Positions 12,832 to 26,569 of a DNA stretch of 64,000 nucleotides are shown here, piece by piece; the first letter of the stretch is position 1; every line of letters begins with the position of its first letter. This stretch comes from Trichoplax sp. H2 (Eukaryota > Placozoa > Uniplacotomia > Trichoplacea). The notes under the pieces are model-generated. The model was given only the letters and a program-made list of their open reading frames with translations. It searched no databases and was not told where the DNA came from. The DNA lies in the NCBI GenBank assembly GCA_003344405.1, contig NOWV01000191.1, positions 1 to 64,000 on the forward strand, written 5' to 3'. A program made the position numbers and the translations under genes.

Positions 12832-15800
12832 CTAAATCGAAACAATACAGTACTTGGTTCTCATGTGGAGCTTCCCCACCTAGCGTCATTTCACAAGTGC
12901 AACGCCTATGAAATGAGACATTCATAGAAATTATCCACCGCTGTGACATATTTATAGCACTTTTGTTCTACTGTGTGAACAAGACACATTATTCTAAGCA
13001 CCTACAATTCAGAAATTACTTATCAAGCTTATTTTAAAACTGGAAAAGCCAATTTTAAATTTTAACGCGATACGATAGTTTTCCTATCGATTTAATCTCA
13101 AATTTAGTTCTATAAGATTTAAGATAATCCATAGTTCAGTATTTATTTAGGACATATTGTATCATCTATATTACACCTTCTAATTTCCAATTGTTATATT
13201 TTTGTGAGTAGTTCACATCTCATATAGCAGAATCAAATAAAGTTAGTTAAGAAAATTTGTGATTCACACAACGTCTCTACTAAGCATAGTTACATATAGT
13301 AATTTCGAGTACTTCCATAATATCCATACTTTGAACCATTCCATTATGGGCATAGCCTAGCCCCAAGTTAGCTTAATATTAAAATCATAAGTGTGTAATA
13401 TTATCATGACATAGCAAGGTTGGGATCATTAGCGTGTTTTTTCCATAAGCACACTATGAAAATGTGTTATATTTTGTATACCTTCTATATTACGATAACT
13501 ATAACAAACCACTGGTACGAGTATTTGTTGTACTGGCCATGACTGCACGTATTGGTACTGCATTGCATTGCATTACTGAATAGTATTTGCGTATAAATGG
13601 GTTGCAGAGTTAAGAGTAAAGTTAGTTACGAGTTATGGGTAACGAGTACGCTTGAACATCTACGTTCTAGGCCAGCACTTGAGAGTAGGCTGGTAGAATT
13701 TTTACCAAGTTTTAACGCAATGTTAAACACGACTGATTCTACTAAGAGATATTGTGATAACATTATCAATTTAGAGCTGGTCTAGCCAATTAATTGGGAG
13801 GATATAATTGTGTTGCTAAAAATCATTCAGTAACTAATTTTACGTTTAGGATTTTGTCGTAATAATTTGAATAGTCTGATTGCAGCTAGATAGGCCTTGG
13901 TATTTGGAAAGCGAACCTAATTTATGTAATAAAATTAAGTTCACAAGAAACTGTAGTGCTTGTTTATTTATTTTAAAAGACTCGTTATCACAATATCAGG
14001 ATAAATTATACCATCAGTGATTCCAAATAAAACATGGCTCACATACTTAGCCATAGCGTGTTTCAATCTCTAATTTCGTTCTATCAATTTAAGATAAACT
14101 CCAACGTTAGTATCTTAGAACGTATCGCACCGTTTATATTAGATCTTCTAAATTTTAGTCGCTGTGACTGATTTGGAGCTCATGCAAAAGAATCAAATGA
14201 AATTGATGGAGTATATTTATGATCTAAACAAACGCCTCTATCTGATAGAGTTAAATATAATATTCTTTAAACGCTTCTGTAATTCTTGTAATTGAAAATA
14301 GATCAGTAAAGAATAGAGAATGTCGTGATTTTGTTAAAATGTATCAAAGGTCTTACGACAGGGGCATTTATTTGTACAATTAACGTTAGCAAAACTAAAT
14401 AATTAGCATAGCTGATCACTTTATTATCGGAGATCCTTTATTACTGGAGATGTCATATCTATTTTAATGGCTATAATCACGTTATCGACTAAAAGCATAA
14501 GAGTTCAATCAGTTGTTTTTTATGCCTGATGTGGGAAAGCATAATTTCTATCATTGATACACTATAAAAGTCTAAAAATTAACCTTTAAACATCAAGATT
14601 TAGTCATAAAAATAACGGTCTAACTACTTAACAATCAACGCAACCTCTGCCAATTTCCATCTTATTTTCTATTTTCCTAACTAAACTTTCCTAATGTGAC
14701 TTTCATGTCACGTCATAAAATTCCAAAGTTTCAAATTCATAACAAAAAGTTCAAATTTCAAAAATCATCTCTTACGATATTTTTCATAAACTAAAATCCA
14801 AAAATTAAAACAGATAAATTAATACAGAAAAATTATATCGGACATAAATCCGACCGGTTCCGGAATCCCAATCCCAAAAATCCGGATTTTATAAAGATTA
14901 CTGTAATCGCTTATCAAGAAATTTTATATGACTACTACGACTACTTTTCTGACATTAGTATCGCTTAGTATTGACAGTTGATGTTTTAGCGTCAGGTTGT
15001 ACGGTAACTGTACGATTATAGACTACATTACATTATTCTACTGTCATGTTATAAATCCCCTTTCTCTATGGATAGGGTTTTTATTACTAAGTCAGATTCA
15101 TTTACAGTTTGAATAGACGATCAAACGCCCTTTCTTTAGATTAGGTAATTGCTCTAGGGCTACTTCTATAGTAATCTATATGATACCCTGTAAAATAATG
15201 AAGAAGATGGCGACATGATGATTTGGCAGGGTAAAACTTAAAGACACTATCACTTTCTAGGTATTTTCTACAGTAAAATAATACTAGCTACATACTAAAA
15301 GCTATAAAGGACTCTACTTTTAGTCCTTTACTACATATGATTGTAATATTAAGGTTTTAAGTTTCGATATAAACACATAGAAGTATGCAATAAATGTATT
15401 TTATTAAAGTTAGTTAAGTTAATCAGTTATTGAATAGGAACGTTATCACTTAAATCATGTTTACTCCTCTACTGTAGTAATAATTGCAATACTCGAAGCC
15501 CAATTAAGATATTAAAATTATCCTCATCATGTGTAAGATATAAGTTAATGGATAAGTGTATTACAATGTTGTATTACTCGTAAATGTTATTATGAAAGTA
15601 AACGTAGAATGTACATATTAGGCAGACATATGTACATTAGTATATTGAAATTTTAAAAGTCACAATTAATTACCAAAATGATTATTTTATCGATGACAAC
15701 AGTTAAGCAGCGGTAATAAATGCAAATACTTAAAACTATTGCAACAGCTTATTACCAACAATGTAATATTTCCTTAAACTGCTCTAAGTGGCTTTCTGCT

Positions 15801-16075
15801 CAGTAATTCTACTACTGGGTATCCATTTAACTGACTAATCTTAAAAGTACGCCTTAGTTTGCAGTATACTTAGGTAAGAGACGCTATTATCGGAATGAAA
15901 TTTTTTATATAAAATAGTGACATGCTCTACTTTGCAACTAAAATTAGTAATAATTTACTTAATGAGGTGAGTTTCTTATATAATCATACCAACTTTATCC
16001 AGTGCCAAACAAGCAATAATTTACCACTTAGTTATTATATGATTATTATGATATGGCATATTAATCATTAATATC
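12832..16075. other. Intergenic stretch without recognised gene
   Basis: AT-rich sequence with many stops in all frames. It holds a short inverted repeat (TCATTTCA and TGAAATGA around 12,889-12,919), a diverged repeat pair (listed separately) and a small hairpin near 15,310 (AAAGGACT with AGTCCTTT). A 62-codon open frame at 13597-13785 resembles no family I know and is within chance expectation. Confidence 0.5.
13088..14290. repeat. Pair of diverged direct repeats about 970 bp apart
   Basis: Around 13,090-13,300 and 14,060-14,270 the same ordered word pattern recurs with substitutions and indels: T-T-C-T-A-T, then C-T-T-C-T-A-A, then AGAATCAAAT, then an A-C-G-C/T-C-T-C-T-A block. Looks like an old duplication or two copies of an unknown repeat family. 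The alignment was done by eye. Confidence 0.4.
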
Positions 16076-18985
16076 ACTCGCACTCTATCGAGTATAAAAC
16101 CACTATTTAATTTTATCTTTCTTAGCTACTTGTATCATACTTACAGTTAATTCTATAAATCCATTAATAGAATGTAATGATAGCCTTCTGTTACGATTTT
16201 CCTCACCACAAATGTTTGGTAGATGTTAATATTATTAAAATCTGTTTATAGGTTACTAATAGAGTTATTAGTATTTGTATAGAAAGGTTGTATCACAATT
16301 AAGATGGCAGGCTTATTATTAATGAATATTACTTGTTAGACTGTAGTGTTAAGAGTACTTGTCGTATTTCGTACTATTGCTATATTTAGGATGTTATTAT
16401 CACTTCTTCCTATTTGGTAGATTGGTCACATGTTATTATTGTTATTGAGGTTTACCTGTTAGAGCATATTGATACAATAAATTAATTATTATTGTTTGTA
16501 ATACTACACATACGATAGATTATAAGCTTTATTATGAAATACTCATACTAATGTCATTAACTCTATTTTTTATAGTAATCTATAGATATCTAAATCTCTT
16601 TACAATATACGTATTTACTTGTCAACAGGGCAAGAGGATGCTATATAAATGGACGCTTCTCTTACCCTCAAAAAGTTCCCGTAAAACTGCATCCCATATT
16701 TCTTAGAATTTAAATAAACGTAGTTATTCTAGCTCTCTCTCTCTGTCTCGTTCGTGAGTTCTAACCCTTGTTACAACAACAAGTCCTAGATTATAACATT
16801 ACTTAATTGGATTCTACTGGTTAACGTAATATATTTATATTAACTTTTATTATTGCCTATACCAATTATTAGATTAAATTCTCTATTGTCAAGTAATTTA
16901 CTTATTAATTTATTGATTAATATTTCCTTACACGGAAATCAGTAAATAGCTATGAATAGATATAGGTTACATCCATTAAGTAAGAAACATCATCTTATAT
17001 ACTACAGTAGATCGTGTTAATGGAACTTTTTTATGATTATTATTTTACCGTAATAGAAACCGAGGTCAACTTTATTTTCTTTCTTTATATCACATAATGA
17101 AAGACGCTTACTATTTTATTTGCCTTGTAACATAGTAAAGATAAATATGGATGTAATAATTTCAGTGCATAACAAAGTGCCATTAGAAAGGACTGTATCA
17201 GCTCATGTTATTACCGATCTAAATGTAAAGGTCCTCCTTGTATCTTTCAATCTTCGCAGTCAAATCAACATGAAATCAAATAAATTTATCCTTAGTTTAT
17301 ATTCGTCTTACTTAATTTCATATATACGATTTTAACTCCGTTATAATTTCTCTAGATTCTTAACTATAATCCGATTATATTATCACTTTCATGTAGTAGT
17401 ATAAGCAATCCGGCGCTAACACACTACCTAGTTTAAATATTATCTTGAAACTATTACGGTATGCAAACACTACACTTGCGACACAAGAAACAACTCAGTA
17501 CTTCCAGTGAATTTCACTTTAATCCGTAAGACTACTTTCCTAGCCTACGATACGGTAACTGGAATCTTTATGNNNNNNNNNNNNNNNNNNNNACTCGCAC
17601 TCTATCGAGTATAAAACCACTATTTAATTTTATCTTTCTTAGCTACTTGTATCATACTTACAGTTAATTCTATAAATCCATTAATAGAATCTAATGATAG
17701 CCTTCTGTTACGATTTTCCTCACCACAAATGTTTGGTAGATGTTAATATTATTAGAATCTGTTTATAGGTTACTAATAGAGTTATTAGCATTTGTATAGA
17801 AAGCTTGTATCACAATTAAGATGGCAGGCTTATTATTAATGAATATTACTTGTCAGACTGTAGTGTTAAGAGTACTTGTGGTATTTCGTACTATTGCTAT
17901 ATTTAGGGTGTTATCACTTCTTCCTATTTGGTAGATTGGCCACATGTTATTATTGTTATTGAGGCTTACCTGTTAGAGCATATTGATACAATAATTAATT
18001 ATTATTGTTTGTAATACTACACATACGATAGATTATAAGCTTTATTATGAAATATTCATACTAATGTCATTAACTCTATTTTTTATAGTAATGTATAGAT
18101 ATCTAAATCTCTTTATAATAAACGTATTTACTTGTCGACAGGGCTAGAGAATGCTATATAAATGAACTCTTCTCTTACCCTCAAAAAGTTCCCGTAAAAC
18201 TGCATCCCATATTTCTTAGAATTTAAATAAACGTAGTTATTCTAGCTCTCTCTCTCTATCTCTCGTTCGTGAGTTCTAACCCTTGTTACAACTACAAGTC
18301 CTAGATTATAACAGTACTTAATTGGATTCTACTGGTTAACGTAATATATTTATATTAAGACTTATTATTACCTATACCAATTATTAGATTAAATTCTCTA
18401 TAGTCAAGTAATTTACTTATTAATTTGTTAATTAATATTTCCTTACACGGAAATCTGTAAATAGCTATGAATAGATATAGGTTACATCCATTAAGTAAGA
18501 AACATTATCTTACATACTACAGTATATCGTCTTAATGGAATTTCAAACTTTTTTATGATTATTATTATACCGTAATAGAAACATAACAAAATGCCATTAG
18601 AAAGGACTGTATCAGCTCATGTTATTACCGATCTAAATGTAATGGCCCTCCTTGTATCTTTCAATCTTCGCTGTCAAATCAAATGAGATCAAATAAATTT
18701 ATCCTTAGTTTATATTCATCTTACTTAAATTCGTATATACAATTTTAACTCCGTTATAATTTCTCTAGATTCTTAATTATAATCCGATTATATTATCACT
18801 TTCATATAGTAGTATAAGCAATCCGGCGCTAACACACTACCTAGTTTAAACATTATCTTGAAACTATTACGGTATGCAACAACTACCCTTGCGACACAAG
18901 AAGCAACTCAGTACTTCCAGTGAATTTCAATTTAATCCGTAAGACTACTTCCCTAGCCTACGATACGGTAACTGGAATCTTTATG
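16076..18985. repeat. 1.4-1.5 kb duplication straddling an assembly gap
   Basis: Bases 16076-17572 (left of the gap) and 17593-18985 (right of it) are the same sequence with scattered substitutions and one indel of about 108 bp (17061-17168 absent from the right copy). The left copy ends exactly at the gap in ...GGAATCTTTATG and the right copy continues past that same word into unique sequence. This is the pattern of overlapping contig ends left unmerged. The unit has a TATA-like motif near 16,650 and a CT-rich run near 16,735, faintly LTR-like, but no protein domain. Confidence 0.85.
17573..17592. other. Assembly gap, 20 N
   Basis: Exactly 20 undetermined bases, a fixed-size scaffold spacer rather than a measured distance. 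Confidence 0.95.
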
Positions 18986-20625
18986 AAGTACACATACTAA
19001 CATATAACACAATATAACGTAACTTTCTTCTTTTTCTTCTTCACTCTTTATTAATTACTATTCCACTTGTATACTCTATCAGTCATAGTAAACCTATTTA
19101 CTGCGCTATCAGCATATTTTAATAAGAATAATATTGTTTTAATTCGTTCGTAACAATTAACAATATATTCTGTAGCTCATATAATACGCAGCATAAGCAT
19201 ATCCGCGTAAATTTTTTATTATTTCATATCAACTGGGTTAACATCCTGTTACTTCGTTGATAAAGATATCATACTAATGTATTTACTACAACAACAGACG
19301 TAACTTACCGATGATACCCATACAACTTAATATGAATAGACGATTATATAATATATGCAATCGTTGCATACGAGTATCCACCCTCTGACCGTACTAATTT
19401 AAACTCATCACAACGTTAATAGATGATTAAATGAATGGGAATTAAATGAAATCCAATCTAATTTAATCTATTAACTTGCTAATCTGCTCGCATTTTAATT
19501 GATTATCAAGTATTTTATTTAGAAATTCTTATAACCCTATTACCCAAAGTTTTTGAGAGAAAGTTATGTTAATACGTTTGTAACAGGTTCTAAAATCATG
19601 AAAACCATAAGCATGATCAGGAGCTGAATAAATTTCCTTAATTTTAGCTCCATAATTATATGTAGAATACAAGCACCATATTTCATTAAGCAGTAGTGAT
19701 AAATATTAATTCTGGAATTGTGCCTTATAAATTATCAAACGATACAGTAACGTCAACAGTAAGAAAAATGAAAGAGAATTTTATAAAAACTCGATATTTT
19801 TTCGTAGGTACAATGATGCATGCCAAGCTATAAATAACAGCTTAATTACGGTATGTATTGTCAATACTATACTATGCGGAAATATTAATCAGTTGCACTT
19901 ATATTGCCGTTTCCTTAAATCTTTAATAACATATGATAATCCAGAAACAACACCTGTATTACAAAACTAAAGAAGTGCCTTTGACTAATTTACAAAATTA
20001 TATATACATTGCAACGCCGAAAGATATAATTTTTGTATCAGTCAGCAAAATCTCCAATAATGAGATGCATTACAATATCAATAGACAAGTTACATGACAC
20101 GTTATAATTCAAAGAAAGTAGCTATTATAATTATAATTGTTACTTAAGATTTCTTCTTAATTGATTTCACATTACCACATAGATTTCAACCTCGTTTAAT
20201 CAAAATTATAGACATCTTCTTTGCCAGTTAATAATCGTTAGAATCGGTTGATAACTTATAGCCAGTTAATCATGGAAGGTAAAGGTACATGTTGTTCTAA
20301 CATTATTTCAATCGGGTATAATAACTTCAAAAAGCATAGAGAAAAAGGAAGAGGTATATCTTCCCATATTATTTAGAAAATCAACTAATAAATGATTGCT
20401 CTAGCTTCGTCTGCAGTTTATAAACTGTAGCATCATATTAAATGCACCAAATTGTAAATTTTTGAGAAAAAATAATAATACTTGATATCAAATCAATTAA
20501 GGTCATGTATAACCTTCGATGAATAGTATAAAGTCTTTCATAGTCATAATCAGTATCACGATTTAAGTGTAAAAACCAGTTCAAATAGCAATACAAAATT
20601 TATTAAATCAGTCCGTATCACATAT
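18986..20625. other. Intergenic, 3' side of the parvin gene
   Basis: No exon recognised. A near-perfect palindrome (CTGCAGTTTATAAACTGTAG) lies around 20,410-20,430. On the minus strand AATAAA occurs at 20604-20599, about 20 bases after the parvin stop, and may serve as its poly(A) signal. Confidence 0.4.
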
Positions 20626-23578
20626 TCAATCAATTGTTTTGTATAATGAAAATAAGTGATATAGTACCCTTAATGTTGATTTAATATCCTTAGAAACCAC
20701 ATCTGTAATCACAACAACAAAAATTAATAAATATCTTTAAGACTATTTGCTGTTACATCATCATACATACCTGCTGATACAACTCTGACTTTAAGCTCTT
20801 CGTTCTGTTCCATTAAATCAAGAGCGAAGGAAACATTATGTATCTGGAATAATACGATGTATATAACATTTATTATTATCACAAGAATTTTGAAAATTAA
20901 AGCTGCGGATAACGCTACTAAGCCTTATGACTTGGTGAACATTCACAAAATACACCAATTTATTACTTCATACCTTTTCCTTTTCATTACTAGGCGTTTT
21001 ATAATATTTATGAAAGGGCACAAAGTATCCTTCCAATAGACCAGTTAATATGATAAAATTAACACCATTATGGAACTTGGACATATATTTTGCAATGATA
21101 AAAACTGAAAATTAAATTCCTGTTGAGCAAATTTGATTATTTCAATAGTTCCCTTACCTGAGTCTCAATATCGTATACCTCTATGTTGACTTTTGACAAA
21201 TGTTTATTTGCAAATGCTGTGAGTGACTAGAAAAAACATCGTAATAAACTATTACTGATAATCTAAGCCAGATGAAGACAATAGATTTAATTATGTAAAC
21301 TATCTATTATTCATGTACAACTTTGCTTACCCGTTTTACTACCTGAAGCTTCTCATCTGTCTGTTCGAATAAGACATCAAAGACATCCCTCCCTGAACAG
21401 AAATAGTATTAAGAAAATCGAAACACAACCTGGCTATTACGCTACATAGCACAAAGACAGTAAATAAAAATCTAACATACCTTGAACACCCGAATTCGTA
21501 TCCCTAAATAGCGTAAGAATCCATTTAGCACGAGAAATTTGCTTATTTTATGAATCGTTAAATCACTTTACTACTGTATTTATAACGCAAGATGTAATCA
21601 ATTATCATTGATATGCTATCGTTATACTTACGACTGAGGGAATCCAGTGATCATTTCTTTAAAATTATTTACAGCTAATCGACCATCCTGCATCTATAAT
21701 GTAACCATAATTTATTGTTAATGTTTAATATTTCTCAGGTTCAGTAACAATGTCATAGTGTCAAAAAAATTCAGACAGCCACTTTCAGTAAGTATACCTT
21801 TACAGAAATGACAGGCATCGACACGTTAGCAGGCAATTTCGGAGGATTTTGACTTTGCTTGGAGATTTCAACCAATATTTGCAAAATTGATATTGCATTC
21901 TTCGAGTAAACTTCTAAGGTTCAAGGGTGGAAAGAAAAAATAAGGAACCGAAATAATACGCATTCACATTAAGAGACTGGGAAAATATAAGATCCTTTTA
22001 TGCTTTAGATCATACATTTATAATCTTCAATACGGTTCAATTCAAAATTATTTTCTCTACATTTTCTATTGTTAAATATCTGAAATCACTTACTTTCGAC
22101 AGACCAGTTCTTTCCACTTTCGGGATGTAACCACCTATGCACGTAATCCAATACGACTCTTAACCGTTCTTTCTACTCAAACAATTGCAAATAAGAAGAG
22201 ACATTATTGTCAATCATAGATTAAATAAACTATCACACCGTAATATTCACCGATTACAATTCAATTTCTATTACCTGACTTGCCACAGATTGCGCAATCT
22301 CAGGTACATCTAGTTTGGTACGGGCTAACTTTTCTATCCATATTAATACCAAATATTATTACAAAGAATCATCTCAACCATATATTAGTCGGTAAATTCT
22401 CTATATTACTTTAATAGCATTATGATATAGCCGTACGCTATTAATCCATGTAAAAGATGTTATCGATACTTGAAATATACAAATATCGCTTTACCTGTAA
22501 GAATAGCAAGTACTTGTCCATCGTATATATCATCTAATATATCTCTGACAATAATATGTTTATCTGATAATTCATCATGTATCCAATCAGTCAGACACTA
22601 TCCAATCAATAGCATTTTGCATTAAGAGAACGATCCAGTCGTTTAAGTAAGATTTACATTAGCGACACACCATGTGTCATTAATAAAGTTCTATGTTACT
22701 GATGTTAAAATTACAATAAGGTGATGCGTTTAAAAATTGCAGCAGTATAAACAGTTATCTGAGCGTCTTTAAGCTTTACTTGCGCTATATGAAGTTTAAA
22801 ATAATGACGAAATAAAATTGTGACATAAAACTCTTCTTGATATTTTTAAGGTAAATTGCCTAACATTTTAACGGTTTAACCGTGATGCAATTAGTATTAA
22901 CGATATTATTGCAGTACCTCGATCAATTCCTTCACCTTTGCATCTTCTAAAGCTCTCGGTTTAAGCATTTCACGGGACTCGTCTTCATCTTTAGTATGGT
23001 GCATTACAGAAAATAGTAAATTGTAGCCATATTATTACTTTATAAATTATCTTAAAGCTGTAATAAGTAACAATTGTTGACGTGTTCGGCGATAAAGAAT
23101 GAAAAGTAATGTTACAATGTTTGTTACCTAGTACAAAATTTTCTTCTGATATATTGGGTTTGCCTAGCTGGAGAGCATCACGATCGAAACCTTCTAATAA
23201 ATACGCTACAAAATAAAATTTAAAGTCTCTATAATTAATTATATATATTACAACGAATGTTAGAACATTATCTAATGTACTGTATATAACAATCTTAATA
23301 ATATAAACGAACTCCAATAAATCTAATCAATGAAATAGATGTCAAACTTCACGCTATCAATACAGTGCAGTAGGTATAACATTTAATCCAGCATTGTACT
23401 GTACAATAGATCATCCAATAATTATAATAAATGCATACTGTATATAATAATTTATTTTTTATAAGCTCAACGGCAATAACAACACATTCTAGCCATCATT
23501 CTATTAGGTTATAATTTAACACTGTTATGAACCAATATACTCACAAGAAGCAACGCCATAAAGTATGGCGAGTGCCAT
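20626..23578 (-). CDS. PARVA-like: Parvin (two calponin-homology domains), integrin-ILK adhesion adaptor
   Basis: Rebuilt from short exons: 23545-23578 (tentative start), 23128-23205, 22918-22988, 22495-22597, 22275-22333, 22094-22172, 21798-21913, 21632-21693, 21481-21503, 21331-21392, 21158-21226, 20974-21075, 20771-20843, 20626-20702. All phases agree and the sum is 1,008 bp, about 335 codons, slightly below the usual 365-370. Landmarks: E-S-R-E-M-L-K-P before CH1; CH1 with DWIHDELSDKHIIVRD and IYDGQVL; linker NAISILQILVEISKQS; R-D-V-F-D-V-L-F with KLQVVKR; CH2 with A-N-K-H-L, LTGLLEGYFVPFH, IHNVSFALDLME and the final DIKSTLRVLYHLFSLYK. Parvins bind integrin-linked kinase through CH2 and link integrins to actin. 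Exon 21481-21503 is a 23-bp microexon. The first exon (ATG at 23578) fits by phase only; the N-terminus is uncertain. Family identity is near certain. Confidence 0.9.
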
Positions 23579-25830
23579 ATGTACGGTACATACTGTATCC
23601 TTCCTTTATAAACCACTATTACTGTATTTATTTATCCTAGTATTGATGCATAAGCTCTAACCTGGCCTTTGACTTGATTTTTTACTTTTTCTCACACTAA
23701 ATGCCATGATCCTGCAATTATTCCAATACGCATTGAATTAACTAAATATCAATATATTCTTTTGATTTCTGCCATAGTAAATTATTTCCCCGATGGTTGA
23801 CAATCACATTTCCGATATGAACATCTCTATCTACTAGGTTTTATTCTAGTTGTTAGCAAGCAAACATGACCAGATATCCTGTATATCTTGTCCTACTCAC
23901 TCTACCATGTTAAATCGTTATCAAAGCAGTATTGCAACTTGGAAACAACAACTCAGGTGCGTAAGTGTGTAGATAATAAAATAAACTCTATTTGGGGCGA
24001 AAGAAGGAGTCAAAACTAGAGTAAATAAGCTAGTATCCATTTCTATGCCATGTAAATTAACGCTGTATTATGTAGCTTGTTAACAATGAAAATGGCCATA
24101 AAAAGACAATTGCAGGAATTTTGAATAAAACGTTGCTGTATTGTGTAAGGACTTTTTAGGATCAAGTTGGGAATATCCGCTTCATTTTAGGTAGTAAACA
24201 TGGCTGCAAGTTGTGGTTACAATTATATTATCATGATTTCTACTATCGATAGTTATTGTATCTACAAGATAGGAAAAAGTAGCAGCAAGCAGCACAAACA
24301 CAAGGAAGATGTCCGTTGTGTATTCTCTTTTATTGATATACGCGTATACTGTATGGAAAGAATCGATGATTGCATAAAGTGTATTTTTGTAATCACCAAC
24401 AGAAAAATTGACGATCTCATCCAGTGTAGAATAAAACTACCGACCAAGGCTAAATTGATATGATCGTCTTGATACAAGTTGATCAAAAATGGAATCATGA
24501 CGAATTCAAACATCAAGAATTATTATTCTACGCGTACATATACGAATACTTGTATGATACAATCAGGAATTTCAATATCGAACAAAGTCTAGTTTCGTTT
24601 GATATCGTCGCAATTCCAGCAAGAATCCTACTAGTACAAGATATTATGTATACAAATTAAGCAAGAATCCTCCTTCAAATTACACTGCTACGTCGGATGA
24701 TAGATTAAACCTACTGTAACGCTTGCCATTTCTACGCTATCGTACAAGACTGTCCAAAATCAACGCTATAGGCTGCTACTCAAGTCCTATTTAGGTCATG
24801 TACTGTACATGACTTCAAAAGGAGTTGAGTAGGTTAGTCATTCATCCATCTAAGTTAATACACCCTTGTGGATTGGGCTTTCTCACCACTACCATTTGCA
24901 AGACTCACCTGAGTAATTGATGATCTTTGTCCCTCTCGTCTACAGCACCCTAAAATATTACTCCTAATGGCAGCACTGCAATTCTTCAACTCTCTCCTAA
25001 TGTAATTCAACCATTAGAAAAATGTTGTTCAATGTGTCTCATTGAAAAGAAGCAGCCTTACTGGAATGAATTTGCTCTCAATTGCTCATCCACGATCGAC
25101 GATAGGCCTCAAAGGTGCAATGCATGCAAGTAGAAGGAAGAAAAACAACAACTTTTTGAAAAGCTTAGGTCGATCCTGTAGACCTGTACTGTAGATGGTC
25201 ACTACTAGCCACTACCGGTGTTGAACGGGATACTTGTATAATGTTTACACTAGAAAGAGCCAGAGGTATACACATGCGCAGTCAAAGTATTTCTTGCATC
25301 TCGTACGAAATTGTACGGTACAGTACAGAGTCTGATTATTTTGGATGGCACCCTGATAAGATAGATTTATTATGTACAGTACGGCCCAAACGAGATCAAT
25401 TCTTACGTTAGATAGAAATATTGTACAGGAATTTCAACGGAATACTACTTTGATTGATTTTTGAAAGTAGGGGTGACATCGAAAATAATCATACTGTACA
25501 CTCAGTGTACAGTAACATCGTGAACTTCATGGTTGGCTTCAAGGAACAGTATGACAAAGTTAAAAGGAAAACCTGGACAGCAACGCAGACGAAAAACCCT
25601 ACCTGTTAGCTATCGAAAGTAGTCCCAAAATATCCCAAAATACAGAATTAGTATGGACATCTTGCGCCTACTTTTTGGGCAGCACAGTACTCATTTGAAC
25701 TCTTTGATGATATTCTATGACTCATTTAAGGTATCATTTAATGGAAGTTGATCAACGAAAACTGGTTTCAACGCTGCTGATCGTATAAACTGTATTGTTT
25801 CCATACGGCAACAATAAGTCGAAGAGCAAT
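23579..25830. other. Region without a supported gene; composition changes near 24.7 kb
   Basis: From about 24.7 kb the sequence becomes richer in G+C and in GTAC-type palindromes. Two overlapping plus-strand open frames at 24200-24463 and 24460-24660 match no family I recognise. A stop-free plus-strand stretch at about 24,955-25,130 carries paired Cys motifs (C-C-S-M-C, then R-C-N-A-C-K directly before a stop), which might be a relic of a transposon-encoded protein. None is firm enough to call. Confidence 0.35.
24776..24832. repeat. 57-bp nested hairpin
   Basis: Outer arms CTACTCAA / TTGAGTAG enclose a perfect 19-base palindrome, GTCATGTAC-T-GTACATGAC, at 24795-24813. The intervening arms are also partly complementary (TCCT with AGGA). 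It could be a miniature element or a fold-back terminus. Confidence 0.7.
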
Positions 25831-25925
25831 TGCGATAGCGGCTGCGCGAATGAAAGGGTGAATAAAAAGAGAACTGGGCAGAATTTTGTCAATCTACAGT
25901 ATTCATACTGTAGCGTTAAGCTGAA

Positions 25926-26013
25926 CTGTACAGTACAGTACAGTACATACAGTATAGTACAGTACAGTATGAGTGTACTGTACACTGTACAGTACTGTAC
26001 AGTACTGTACTGA
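25926..26013. repeat. Self-complementary GTACAGTAC/CTGTAC array
   Basis: About 90 bases built almost wholly from GTACA and TGTAC words, so both strands read alike and the run can fold on itself. Smaller clusters occur at 26,036-26,061, 26,637-26,695 and 26,720-26,745. The array length differs between the two duplicate copies. Confidence 0.8.
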
Positions 26014-26266
26014 ACTAGGGACTACAGGATGATCACTGTACAGTACTGTACACTGTACAGTGCTCTAGAATTGCCAGTCCCGATTAGGGTGCACTGCGCA
26101 GTGTCAGTTGGTGGGGACACTAGTGGTACTGTGCGGTACAGTACTCAGTAATACAGCAGGATGTAATTTGTGCAGGTGCTGGTGTCCAGTACTACAGATT
26201 TCAACCAACGCTGAATATTAATGAGATGGAAAGCAAATTATCAACTGGAGCAAATCGCATCCAGTT

Positions 26267-26475
26267 GACCCTAGTGACGTAGCAAGATAGGACTGACACC
26301 AGTGGTGTGACTACCGTACTATCGCTCACCTCAAGAGTTAAGACGTCAAGTCCCCAACGACATCTATCCTAGCTTTGACCCTAGTGACGTAGCAAGATAG
26401 GACTGACACCAGTGGTGTGACTACAGTACTATCCCTCACCTCAAGAGTCTAGACAACGACATCTATCCTAGCTTT
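26267..26475. repeat. Two-unit tandem repeat, about 110 bp
   Basis: Units start at 26267 and 26377, each opening GACCCTAGTGACGTAGCAAG; the second is about 11 bp shorter. The corresponding place right of the gap has a single unit. Confidence 0.8.
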
Positions 26476-26549
26476 CCTATTTTACTTGATGGGGGCGATT
26501 TGGGCCCAAAAAGTCTTTCAAAAAGAGGCCTAGTTTATTATTGTATAGC

Positions 26550-26569
26550 NNNNNNNNNNNNNNNNNNNN
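26550..26569. other. Assembly gap, 20 N
   Basis: Exactly 20 undetermined bases, the same spacer size as the gap at 17.6 kb. Confidence 0.95.

Noticed and set aside
17120-17335. 71-codon plus-strand open frame
   Set aside because: A 108-bp part is missing in the second copy across the gap, so the frame is not kept; no domain.
16076-17572. LTR retrotransposon
   Set aside because: A TATA-like word, AATAAA and CT-run are present, but no matched ends, primer-binding site, target duplication or retroelement protein was seen.
25752-26013. Overlapping open frames on both strands in the palindromic island
   Set aside because: They arise from the GTACA/TGTAC repeat, which is stop-poor in both directions; the peptides are repeat translations.
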